A stretch of DNA of 6,042 nt from Cyclobacteriaceae bacterium (GTDB taxonomy: Bacteria; Bacteroidota; Bacteroidia; Cytophagales; Cyclobacteriaceae), in contig JALOMY010000188.1 of assembly GCA_025455225.1 (NCBI GenBank), positions 1 to 6,042 of the forward strand. The letters run 5' to 3'. Of this stretch, positions 1-5,964 are shown piece by piece. The first letter of the stretch is position 1. The number at the start of each line of letters is the position of its first letter. The notes beneath the pieces were generated by a model, which ran no database searches, was not told the origin of the DNA, and saw only the letters and a list, made by a program, of their open reading frames with translations. The position numbers and the translations under genes are program-made.

Positions 1-432
1 CGATTGGTGGATGAAAACGTGGAAATGATTAAGGCGCTGGATACCAAAAATATTCAGTTCATTAACAAAGTATCTGAAGATACTTTCGCACTGGGTGATA
101 ATAACACCATTAACCTGGTGATCCGAAACTTGATTAGCAATGCGCAGAAGTTCACCAATGAGGGAGGTGCCATTAACATCTGGGCAGAAGATATAGGTAA
201 AGAATGGGTTATTGCGGTTTCGGATACCGGCATCGGTATGAAACCTGAAGTTCTGAACATGTTGTTCGACAAGATAAATCCCTATAGCACGCGCGGAACT
301 GCCAACGAAAAAGGCACAGGACTTGGTTTAATCCTTTGCAAGGAATTCGTAGAACGAAATAACGGCCGCATCTGGGCCCAAAGTGTAGAAGGCACCGGCA
401 GCACCTTCCGCTTTACCTTGCCAAAAGCCTGA
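1..432 (+). CDS. Sensor histidine kinase, C-terminal ATP-binding domain (5' end outside window)
   Basis: This is the 3' part of a sensor histidine kinase, which autophosphorylates on a histidine and passes the phosphate to a response regulator. The frame is open from base 1, so the true start lies upstream. The 143 visible residues cover most of a HATPase_c domain. The N box is around residues 38-52 (NLISNAQKFT, Mg-ligand Asn probably residue 47). The G1 box is VSDTGIGM at 73-80, an F-box-like LFDKI is at 88-92, and the G2 box GTGLGL is at 105-110. The usual EGTGSTFRFTLP ending follows at 130-141. The STRGTANEKGTGLGL lid resembles Bacteroidota kinases with TPR or 7TM-type sensor regions, but the sensor and the phospho-accepting histidine are not in the window, so the signal is unknown. 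The protein ends right after the catalytic domain, so no receiver domain follows. It lies 58 bases upstream of purF without a terminator in between. Confidence 0.95.
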   Translation, partial: RLVDENVEMIKALDTKNIQFINKVSEDTFALGDNNTINLVIRNLISNAQKFTNEGGAINIWAEDIGKEWVIAVSDTGIGMKPEVLNMLFDKINPYSTRGTANEKGTGLGLILCKEFVERNNGRIWAQSVEGTGSTFRFTLPKA

Positions 433-442
433 ACCAAGCAGG

Positions 443-473
443 TTGATGAGTTTACCGAATAGCGTTACCTTTG
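443..473 (+). promoter_or_regulatory. Putative Bacteroidota-type promoter of purF
   Basis: TACCTTTG at 466-473 matches the Bacteroidota -7 consensus TAnnTTTG exactly. A TTG at 443-445 lies 20 bases upstream, a suitable distance for the -33 element. Transcription would start about 480, leaving a leader of only some ten bases before the ATG at 491. This fits the absence of a Shine-Dalgarno sequence there. The sequence match is direct; promoter activity is inferred. Confidence 0.55.
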
Positions 474-484
474 CACCGTAACGC
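462..484. promoter_or_regulatory. Perfect 7-bp dyad over the purF promoter (possible operator)
   Basis: GCGTTAC at 462-468 is the exact reverse complement of GTAACGC at 478-484, with a 9-base spacer at 469-477. The left arm runs into the -7 element and the right arm covers the expected start of transcription, which is where a repressor would act. If transcribed from upstream it could instead fold as a hairpin ending six bases before the purF ATG. No T run follows, so it is not a normal terminator. The repeat is seen directly; any regulatory role is inference. Confidence 0.35.
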
Positions 485-490
485 ACACCC

Positions 491-2380
491 ATGAGCGATC
501 AAATCCTTCACGAATGCGGTATTGCCCTTATTCGACTGCGCAAACCGTTGTCTTATTACATTGAAAAGTACAGTTCTGCCTATGCCATGAAAAAGATGTA
601 TATCCTCATGGAAAAGCAGCATAATCGCGGGCAAGATGGGGCTGGAATAGCTAATATTAAAATCGACCTGGAGGCAGGCCGCAGGTACATAAGCCGGTAT
701 CGCTCCATAAAAACCCGGCCGGTAGAATCACTGTTCCGGAAAATCGAAAAGAAATACCGTAAGGCTCAAAAAGAAGGAAAAGAAAAATTTAAAGACGAGA
801 AATGGCTGAAGGAAAATGTTGCCTTTACCGGAGAACTCTGGCTCGGCCATCTTCGGTATGGTACGCATGGTATTAATAACATCGAAAGTGTTCATCCCTT
901 TCTACGGCAAAACAACTGGCGAAGCCGTAACCTCGTTATGGCCGGCAATTTCAACATGACCAATGTTGATGAGTTGTTTGATCTCCTTATTAACATCGGA
1001 CAGCACCCGAAAGAAAAAGTAGATACGGTTACCGTCATGGAAAAAATAGGACACTTCCTTGACGAAGAAGTTCAGTCTTTATTTGAATTGTACAAGGATA
1101 AATACACCAACCAGGAGATTTCCGAAATCATTGAAAACGAAATTGACCTGCAGCGGGTATTAAAAAGAGCCTGTAAAGATTTTGATGGAGGCTATACTAT
1201 GGCTGGTCTTACAGGTTCAGGTTCCGCTTTTGTTGTACGCGATCCGAACGGAATCCGACCCGCATATTACTATGCAGACGATGAGGTGGTGGTCGTGGCC
1301 TCCGAAAAACCAGCGATTAAAACCGCGTTCAACATCGACTACAATCAAATTGAAGAGATAACACCAGGCCATGCATTGATCATTACCAAAAATGGAGAAT
1401 TTGGTTTGCATTCCATCCTCAAGCAAGGCGAAAAGACTTCCTGTAGTTTTGAACGCATCTATTTTTCACGTGGTAATGATCCCGACATTTATCAGGAAAG
1501 AAAAAAGCTGGGAAGACTCCTTGTACCACAAGTGTTACGGGGTATTCAATTTGATCTTAAGAATACCATTTTCTCCTATATACCCAATACAGCCGAAACT
1601 GCCTTCTATGGACTAATGGCCGGTATTGAAGATTATCTGATCACCCGGCAAAAAGAAATTATCCTCGAAGGAAAACCTACAGTTGATTCACCCGAAGATG
1701 TTCTGTCCTTTCGGCCACGTGTGGAAAAACTTGTCATAAAAGACGCCAAACTCCGCACATTTATTACAGATGATGTTCATCGGGATGACCTGGTGGCCCA
1801 TGTTTACGACACCACCTATGAAGTAGTGAACCGGGGAAAAGACACACTGGTTGTCATTGACGATTCCATTGTTCGGGGTACTACGCTGGAGAAAAGCATC
1901 CTTACGTTACTGGACAGATTAGGACCTAAGAAAATTGTAGTCGTTTCTTCAGCTCCACAAATCCGTTTTCCGGATTGTTACGGGATAGATATGAGTCGAA
2001 TGGGAGACTTTGTCGCTTTCCGCGCAGTAATTGAACTGATTAAGGAACAAGGAAAAGATTATTTGTTGGGTGAAGTCTATGAACAGTGCCTCCGGTCCGA
2101 ATCCGATGAAAAGCAGAACCCCGTTAATCATGTGAAACGGTTATACGAACAATTCACATACGAAGAAATCTCAGCTAAAATATCGGAGATTGTAAAGCCG
2201 AAGAATATGAAGGCCGAGTTGGAAGTAGTTTTCCAAACTGTAGAAAATCTGCATAAAGCCATTCCTGATCATATAGGTGATTGGTACTTCACGGGTAACT
2301 ACCCTACTCCTGGCGGCATGCGCGTAGCCAATCGTTCGTACATCAATTATATGGAAGGAAAACTGGTCAGAGCATACTGA
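491..2380 (+). CDS. purF: Amidophosphoribosyltransferase, long form
   Basis: This cytoplasmic enzyme transfers ammonia from glutamine to PRPP to make phosphoribosylamine, the first committed step of purine synthesis. The 629 residues hold an N-terminal class II glutaminase and a C-terminal phosphoribosyltransferase domain. Cys9 in the HECG context is the expected nucleophile, so residues 1-8 would be a removable propeptide as in Bacillus-type enzymes. Other motifs are RGQDGAG (46-52), HLRYGTHG (120-127), GNFNMTN (152-158), DPNGIRP (251-257), RTFI (422-425) and the PRPP loop DDSIVRGTT (457-465), followed by SAPQIRFPDCYGID (487-500). It is over 100 residues longer than the roughly 500-residue standard enzyme, with charged inserts near 71-112 and 192-225. 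Phe154 replaces the glycine of the usual NGN motif. The C-terminal YFTGNYP (599-605) matches the CFTGxYP segment of iron-sulfur PurFs but lacks its CxxC pair. Because the catalytic residues are present, activity is likely. The alternative is a specialised second PurF beside a standard copy elsewhere. Confidence 0.9.
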   Translation: MSDQILHECGIALIRLRKPLSYYIEKYSSAYAMKKMYILMEKQHNRGQDGAGIANIKIDLEAGRRYISRYRSIKTRPVESLFRKIEKKYRKAQKEGKEKFKDEKWLKENVAFTGELWLGHLRYGTHGINNIESVHPFLRQNNWRSRNLVMAGNFNMTNVDELFDLLINIGQHPKEKVDTVTVMEKIGHFLDEEVQSLFELYKDKYTNQEISEIIENEIDLQRVLKRACKDFDGGYTMAGLTGSGSAFVVRDPNGIRPAYYYADDEVVVVASEKPAIKTAFNIDYNQIEEITPGHALIITKNGEFGLHSILKQGEKTSCSFERIYFSRGNDPDIYQERKKLGRLLVPQVLRGIQFDLKNTIFSYIPNTAETAFYGLMAGIEDYLITRQKEIILEGKPTVDSPEDVLSFRPRVEKLVIKDAKLRTFITDDVHRDDLVAHVYDTTYEVVNRGKDTLVVIDDSIVRGTTLEKSILTLLDRLGPKKIVVVSSAPQIRFPDCYGIDMSRMGDFVAFRAVIELIKEQGKDYLLGEVYEQCLRSESDEKQNPVNHVKRLYEQFTYEEISAKISEIVKPKNMKAELEVVFQTVENLHKAIPDHIGDWYFTGNYPTPGGMRVANRSYINYMEGKLVRAY

Positions 2381-2410
2381 TCTGATCTAATTTTCATTCT
2401 TTCCGCTCGG

Positions 2411-2440
2411 AATAAACCTTATGAAGGTTTATTTTGCTTT
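2411..2440 (+). terminator. Rho-independent-type terminator after purF
   Basis: AATAAACCTT (2411-2420) and AAGGTTTATT (2424-2433) form a perfect 10-bp stem with an ATG triloop. Two G-T pairs and a C-G pair can extend the stem outward to base 2408 on the left and 2436 on the right. A T-rich tail follows, with a total of four T at 2432-2435 and then GCTTT. The stem begins 30 bases after the purF stop and ends before the EVE gene, so it should separate the two units. The stem is AT-rich, so termination may be incomplete. TATTTTG at 2430-2436 is one T short of the TAnnTTTG promoter element and could drive the next gene. Confidence 0.75.
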
Positions 2441-2455
2441 ACAACATTCTTAACT

Positions 2456-2860
2456 ATGAATTATTGGCTTGTAAAGACTGAACCGGAAACCTATTCTTTT
2501 GATAAACTGTTGAGCGATAAAAAAACCATCTGGGATGGAATCCGCAATTACCAGGCACGCAATTATCTGAAAGACATGAAAAAAGGTGATTGGGTGCTGG
2601 TCTACCATACAGGATCAGCTAAAGAAATCTACGGGATAGCTAAAGTAATGAAACCGGCATTTCCTGACCCGGCCGATACTGAATGGTTTGCCATTGAACT
2701 TGCTCCCGTTCAAAAATTAAAGTCAGCGGTTCCGCTTACGAAGATTAAAACAGATACTAAACTGAACTCTATGGTTCTACTTAAGAATTCAAGGTTATCC
2801 GTTCAACCGGTAACCACTTCTGAATTTGACCGGATTATTGAACTTAGTGAAAAACACTAA
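2456..2860 (+). CDS. EVE domain-containing protein (THYN1-like, PUA-like fold)
   Basis: This small soluble protein of 134 residues is made almost entirely of one EVE domain, the usual size for stand-alone bacterial members. Recognisable family segments are YWLVKTEPETYSFD (3-16), WDGIRNYQARNYL (26-38), MKKGDWVLVYH (41-51), GIAKV (60-64), FPDP (69-72) and the closing SRLSVQPVT (112-120). EVE domains belong to the PUA superfamily and are related to YTH domains. They are thought to bind modified bases in DNA or RNA, but the ligand of this subgroup is not settled and none can be read from the sequence. The ATG at 2456 fits the family N-terminus exactly; no Shine-Dalgarno sequence precedes it. The stop codon directly abuts the ATG of the next gene, suggesting co-transcription and perhaps translational coupling, although the neighbours are exported proteins with no evident functional link. 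Confidence 0.92.
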   Translation: MNYWLVKTEPETYSFDKLLSDKKTIWDGIRNYQARNYLKDMKKGDWVLVYHTGSAKEIYGIAKVMKPAFPDPADTEWFAIELAPVQKLKSAVPLTKIKTDTKLNSMVLLKNSRLSVQPVTTSEFDRIIELSEKH

Positions 2861-4459
2861 ATGAAGCGCGTACTGGCATCGATTCTAGTTCTCCTGATAA
2901 CCTCAGTTATTAAAGGTCAGGATTCTGCCAAAATTCATTTACTTCAACCCAACCGGTTTGAGCAAGAACAAAAAATGGCCGATGACGACTTCACCGTTAT
3001 TACTTTGAAGGAAGATGGCCTTGGGCTAATACGGGAGAAAAATAAATTCAAATCAGGCAATCGTACCTGGGAACTTCTATTGCTTGACACCGCGCTTCAA
3101 CTTAAGCATACCCTGGAAATTGAAATTGACCAGCGCAAGAAACTGGCTGCCTATGAAAATTCTCCCGGTTATTTGCACTTGGTTTTCAACAATGGTGAAG
3201 TTTCTAAAATGGCCCTTGATTTATTCTCCATCAGGCTGAGTGATGCTTCCGTAACCCGCTATGAAATCAAACCTGAACTGATGTTTCAGTTAACGCACTT
3301 TATTAAGGTAGGTGAAAATTTCGTGCTGGGCGGATATGTAAATAATGAACCGGCTATTTTACTTTATAATACCCAAGGCGAGAACATTAAAGTACTTCCC
3401 GGTTTTTTTCAACGACAAACCGAATTGATTGATTTACGACCTAATCTTAATCAGACCTTCAATACAGTATTAATTGACCGCAGCGACAGAATTAATCAAC
3501 GGTTGATTTTTAAAACCTTCGATGCCAATGGAATTGAATTGCTGGATGATGCAATTCCTATTGAAAATGACTACGGAATACAAACCGGTATCAGCAGCGT
3601 GCTCATCCGGGAAGACATGTCGATAGTGGGTACTTGGGGAACACGCAACTCCAAACAAGCGAATGGCTTTTTTGCCGTACCGGTTGATCCGTTTTCCGAC
3701 CAGAAAATTAAATACACCGCATTTGGTGAACTTACGCATTACCTGGATGATCATAAACCGAAACGGGCCGCCCGCATTAAGAATCGTACCAATGAATCGC
3801 TTAAACTGAACCGCATACCGGACTTCACCAACTACATCATGCCCTACCGGTTGGAAGAAAACAAAAGCGGATTTATTGTGCTGGCTGAGGCGTATCAACC
3901 CTCAAGTACTTTAAACCGGTTTCCTGATACTTATCCTTATTATGGCGGATACGGAATGACTCCGTATTATACTCCATTCTGGGGATACTATCCGGGTACC
4001 TACAACCGGCTTTACAATCCCTACAATTATTATGGTAACTCTGTTCGTAATTCAGATGACATCAAATCCACTCAATCGGTTGTTGTTGCCTTTGATGCGC
4101 AAGGCAAAGTTATCTGGGATTTCAACCTGAACCTGGACAGTTATCGTATGCCTTCACTGGAACAAGTAGCTGACTTTTCTGTTGATAGTGAAAAGATTTG
4201 TTTCCTTTTCAAAAAGGAATCTGAATTGATTGTTAAAAATATTAGTTTAGATAATCAGGAGATACTGGAGACAACTGAGAAGATAAAATTATTAAATGAT
4301 ACGGATGAAATCCGGTCGGAAAGTAAAACCGCTGGAGTTGTTCGTCATTGGTACGGAATGAATTTTTATGTTTGGGGGCAACACACCATCCGCAATAATG
4401 CAAAACGGGATGAAGGGAACCGGCAGGTATTTTATATTAATAAGCTGGTGTGTAAGTAG
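2861..4459 (+). CDS. Exported protein of unknown function, first of a tandem paralogous pair
   Basis: I do not recognise a named family. The 532 residues start with a Sec-type signal peptide: Lys2-Arg3, a hydrophobic core at about 4-17, and likely cleavage after Gly19 before Gln20. No lipobox cysteine is present, so the product is probably periplasmic or secreted. The mature part alternates short hydrophobic stretches with turns and reads like a beta-rich, possibly propeller-like fold; this is inference only. It is homologous along its length to the next gene. Shared landmarks include VLPGFF (178-183), GTRNSKQANGFF (260-271), a basic stretch at 297-318, VVVAFDAQGKVIWD (407-420) and the C-terminal RQVFYINKL (521-529). 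Its most unusual part is a Tyr/Gly/Pro-rich segment at about 354-393, missing from the paralogue. The start is fixed by the signal peptide and sits immediately after the EVE stop codon. The last 50 bases overlap the next gene. An envelope or cell-surface role is plausible but unproven. Confidence 0.85.
   Translation: MKRVLASILVLLITSVIKGQDSAKIHLLQPNRFEQEQKMADDDFTVITLKEDGLGLIREKNKFKSGNRTWELLLLDTALQLKHTLEIEIDQRKKLAAYENSPGYLHLVFNNGEVSKMALDLFSIRLSDASVTRYEIKPELMFQLTHFIKVGENFVLGGYVNNEPAILLYNTQGENIKVLPGFFQRQTELIDLRPNLNQTFNTVLIDRSDRINQRLIFKTFDANGIELLDDAIPIENDYGIQTGISSVLIREDMSIVGTWGTRNSKQANGFFAVPVDPFSDQKIKYTAFGELTHYLDDHKPKRAARIKNRTNESLKLNRIPDFTNYIMPYRLEENKSGFIVLAEAYQPSSTLNRFPDTYPYYGGYGMTPYYTPFWGYYPGTYNRLYNPYNYYGNSVRNSDDIKSTQSVVVAFDAQGKVIWDFNLNLDSYRMPSLEQVADFSVDSEKICFLFKKESELIVKNISLDNQEILETTEKIKLLNDTDEIRSESKTAGVVRHWYGMNFYVWGQHTIRNNAKRDEGNRQVFYINKLVCK
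3920..4039 (+). other. Tyrosine-rich low-complexity segment within the first exported protein
   Basis: Residues 354-393 of the 532-residue protein contain 13 tyrosines in 40 positions, together with many glycines, prolines and asparagines. The segment lies between AEAYQP (342-347) and TQSVVVAFD (404-412). Both flanks have clear counterparts in the downstream paralogue, where the connecting stretch is 26 instead of 56 residues. It therefore looks like an expanded loop on a shared fold. Aromatic-rich loops of this kind can mediate binding or self-association, but nothing here proves that. Confidence 0.8.
4410..4459 (+). other. 50-base dual-coding overlap of the two paralogues
   Basis: In one frame these bases encode the last 15-16 residues of the first exported protein, including RQVFYINKL, a motif repeated at the end of the second protein. 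In the other frame they encode the first half of the second protein's signal peptide, from its ATG through the start of the hydrophobic core. No in-frame ATG or GTG exists between the end of the overlap and the mature part, and a TTG start near 4466 would leave too short a signal. The overlap therefore seems real and not a start-calling artefact. Confidence 0.7.
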
Positions 4460-5918
4460 TCTTTTTTTGATCCTGATCCCGGTTCATTCCGATGCTCAGA
4501 TTAAACAGCCGAGCCGTCTTGAATTACCCATCAGCCGGAATGAAAATTCGTATGAAGTCCTGTCGGCTAAAGAGTCGGGTTTGTTGCTTTATCGAATTAT
4601 TTATAAGCCTTCAGAAGGACTTCAATTAATTCATGTTGATACAGCATTTCAACAGAAGTGGGGCGGCATTTTACCCTTGGAACCCCGCCTGGCACTTATT
4701 CAACAACAGAGCACAAAAGAAAAATCATATTTGCTCTTCTATAAAAGAGACTTCAGTGAAATTAATTTTTTCTTATACGAAATTGATTTGCAAACAGGCA
4801 ATTATAGCAAATACAATATCCGTAATTATATTCCTTACCTACCCAGCGACATGCAGGTTACGGGCCGGGGTGTTCTGATTGGTGGATATTTTGCAGGACG
4901 CATCCCGGTAATTCTGTATTACGATTTTGCATCTATGCGAAGCAAAGTTTTACCGGGCTTATTCAATGAAACCGGTGAACTGGTTCAGATTAAAGTTAAT
5001 GGTGACGATTCTTTTTCAATCATCATCAATGCAAAAAATCAATTACGCCAGCGAACACTTTGGATTAAAAATTATTCTGCGGCTGGTGAACTTATCAGCA
5101 ACTTCAACCTGGCGCCCCAGGAATCAAGCAGCTTGTTGTTCGGTCGAATCATCAATGTAAATGCAGAGCGCCAGCTAATTGCTGGTGTTTATGGCAACCG
5201 TAATTCCGACTATTCAAAAGGTATTTTCCTGGCACGGATCGATAGCGAGAATGAGCAACGTATTGAATATTATCCTTTTGCCGATCTTGAAAATTTTTTC
5301 AAGTTCATGAAAGCCAGCCGCGAGAATCGGGTTAAACAACGCATTGAACGCAAAAAGATCCGGGGTAAAAAAATCCGGTTTCAATACCGGTTCCTGGTAC
5401 ATGAATTCGTACCCTACAATAATGAGTATATCTTGCTGGGAGAAGCCTTCTATCCGAAATACCGAAACATTGAACAAAACCTGGTTTACGGATTAGCTCC
5501 GGGCCGCAATCTGATCTTTGACGGATACCAATACACGCATGCCATTGTTCTCGGTTTTGATACTACCGGGAAGTTGCTTTGGGACAACAGTTTTGAAATA
5601 AATGATGTGCGCACCTTTAACCTTCAGCAATTTGTTAAAATGGATGTACAGGAAGATAAAATTGCATTACTGTACTTGTTTGACGACAAAATCCGGTCAA
5701 AGATAATCCAGGATAATGAAGTACTCGAAGGAAAATCATACAACCAGCTTCTGCTGAAGTTTGATAATTCCTATTCATTTGAAGACATCAGTTTTAACAA
5801 ACTTGATTACTGGTACGAGGATAATTTTCTTGCTTATGGCACACAGAACATCCCCGCATCCCGAGCTGGAGGCAGGGGTCGTCAATTGTTTTTTATCAAC
5901 AAATTACGTTACCAGTAA
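4410..5918 (+). CDS. Exported protein of unknown function, second of a tandem paralogous pair
   Basis: The family is not recognised, but homology to the preceding gene is clear. I start it at the ATG at 4410, giving 502 residues. This gives a good signal peptide: Lys2 and Arg6, a hydrophobic core at about 7-24, and a Ser-Asp-Ala cleavage site after residue 29 before Gln30. The frame stays open back to an ATG at 4368, which would add 14 residues unlike a signal peptide. Landmarks shared with the paralogue are VLPGLF (180-185), YGNRNSDYSKGIF (261-273), a very basic stretch at 304-323, AIVLGFDTTGKLLWD (378-392) and RQLFFINKL (491-499). The Tyr-rich loop of the paralogue is absent. No transmembrane helix beyond the signal and no lipobox are visible, so a periplasmic or secreted location is likely. 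The first 50 bases lie inside the previous gene, which suggests coupled translation. I know of no function; the pair may be partners in one assembly. Confidence 0.85.
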   Translation: MKGTGRYFILISWCVSSLFLILIPVHSDAQIKQPSRLELPISRNENSYEVLSAKESGLLLYRIIYKPSEGLQLIHVDTAFQQKWGGILPLEPRLALIQQQSTKEKSYLLFYKRDFSEINFFLYEIDLQTGNYSKYNIRNYIPYLPSDMQVTGRGVLIGGYFAGRIPVILYYDFASMRSKVLPGLFNETGELVQIKVNGDDSFSIIINAKNQLRQRTLWIKNYSAAGELISNFNLAPQESSSLLFGRIINVNAERQLIAGVYGNRNSDYSKGIFLARIDSENEQRIEYYPFADLENFFKFMKASRENRVKQRIERKKIRGKKIRFQYRFLVHEFVPYNNEYILLGEAFYPKYRNIEQNLVYGLAPGRNLIFDGYQYTHAIVLGFDTTGKLLWDNSFEINDVRTFNLQQFVKMDVQEDKIALLYLFDDKIRSKIIQDNEVLEGKSYNQLLLKFDNSYSFEDISFNKLDYWYEDNFLAYGTQNIPASRAGGRGRQLFFINKLRYQ

Positions 5919-5919
5919 T

Positions 5920-5961
5920 CCGGCAAATACCTTCAAAAATTAGCGTTATATTTGCTGCCGG
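5920..5961. repeat. Imperfect inverted repeat before the pyrR-like gene
   Basis: CCGGCAAATA at 5920-5929 can pair with TATTTG (5949-5954) plus CCGG (5958-5961). That gives ten base pairs with a CTG bulge in the right arm and a 19-base loop. It starts just after the stop of the second exported-protein gene. The right arm covers the putative -7 element and reaches almost to the pyrR ATG. It could be a weak terminator, although no T run follows, or a regulatory dyad, or chance. The pairing is seen directly; a function is not shown. Confidence 0.3.
5947..5954 (+). promoter_or_regulatory. Putative -7 promoter element of the pyrR-like gene
   Basis: TATATTTG matches the Bacteroidota TAnnTTTG -7 consensus and ends ten bases before the ATG at 5965, implying a very short or absent leader. 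I see no convincing TTG -33 element about 20 bases upstream, so the assignment rests on the -7 match and position. It lies within a 15-base block, starting at 5941, that is nearly the same as the one at the purF promoter. Confidence 0.45.
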
Positions 5962-5964
5962 CTT

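Noticed and set aside
4..432. A complete small gene starting at the TTG at base 4
   Set aside because: The sequence enters the middle of a histidine kinase domain and the frame is open to the window edge, so this is a partial gene, not one starting at 4.
491..2380. Asparagine synthetase or glucosamine-6-phosphate synthase
   Set aside because: The class II glutaminase domain is shared, but the DDSIVRGTT PRPP loop and the IRFPDCYGID segment are specific to PurF.
3470..3898. 142-codon open frame on the minus strand
   Set aside because: It lies wholly inside the first exported-protein gene, shows no recognisable domain, and the + strand frame is supported by homology to the paralogue.
4368..4409. 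Upstream start for the second exported protein
   Set aside because: The 14 extra residues do not belong to a signal peptide and would lengthen the overlap with the first paralogue to 92 bases. The ATG at 4410 gives a standard signal peptide.
4460..4467. T run after the stop of the first paralogue as a terminator
   Set aside because: No stable GC-rich stem precedes it, and it encodes part of the hydrophobic core of the second protein's signal peptide.
5214..5477. 87-codon minus-strand frame within the second paralogue
   Set aside because: No domain, signal peptide or promoter is visible and it is fully covered by a supported gene on the other strand.
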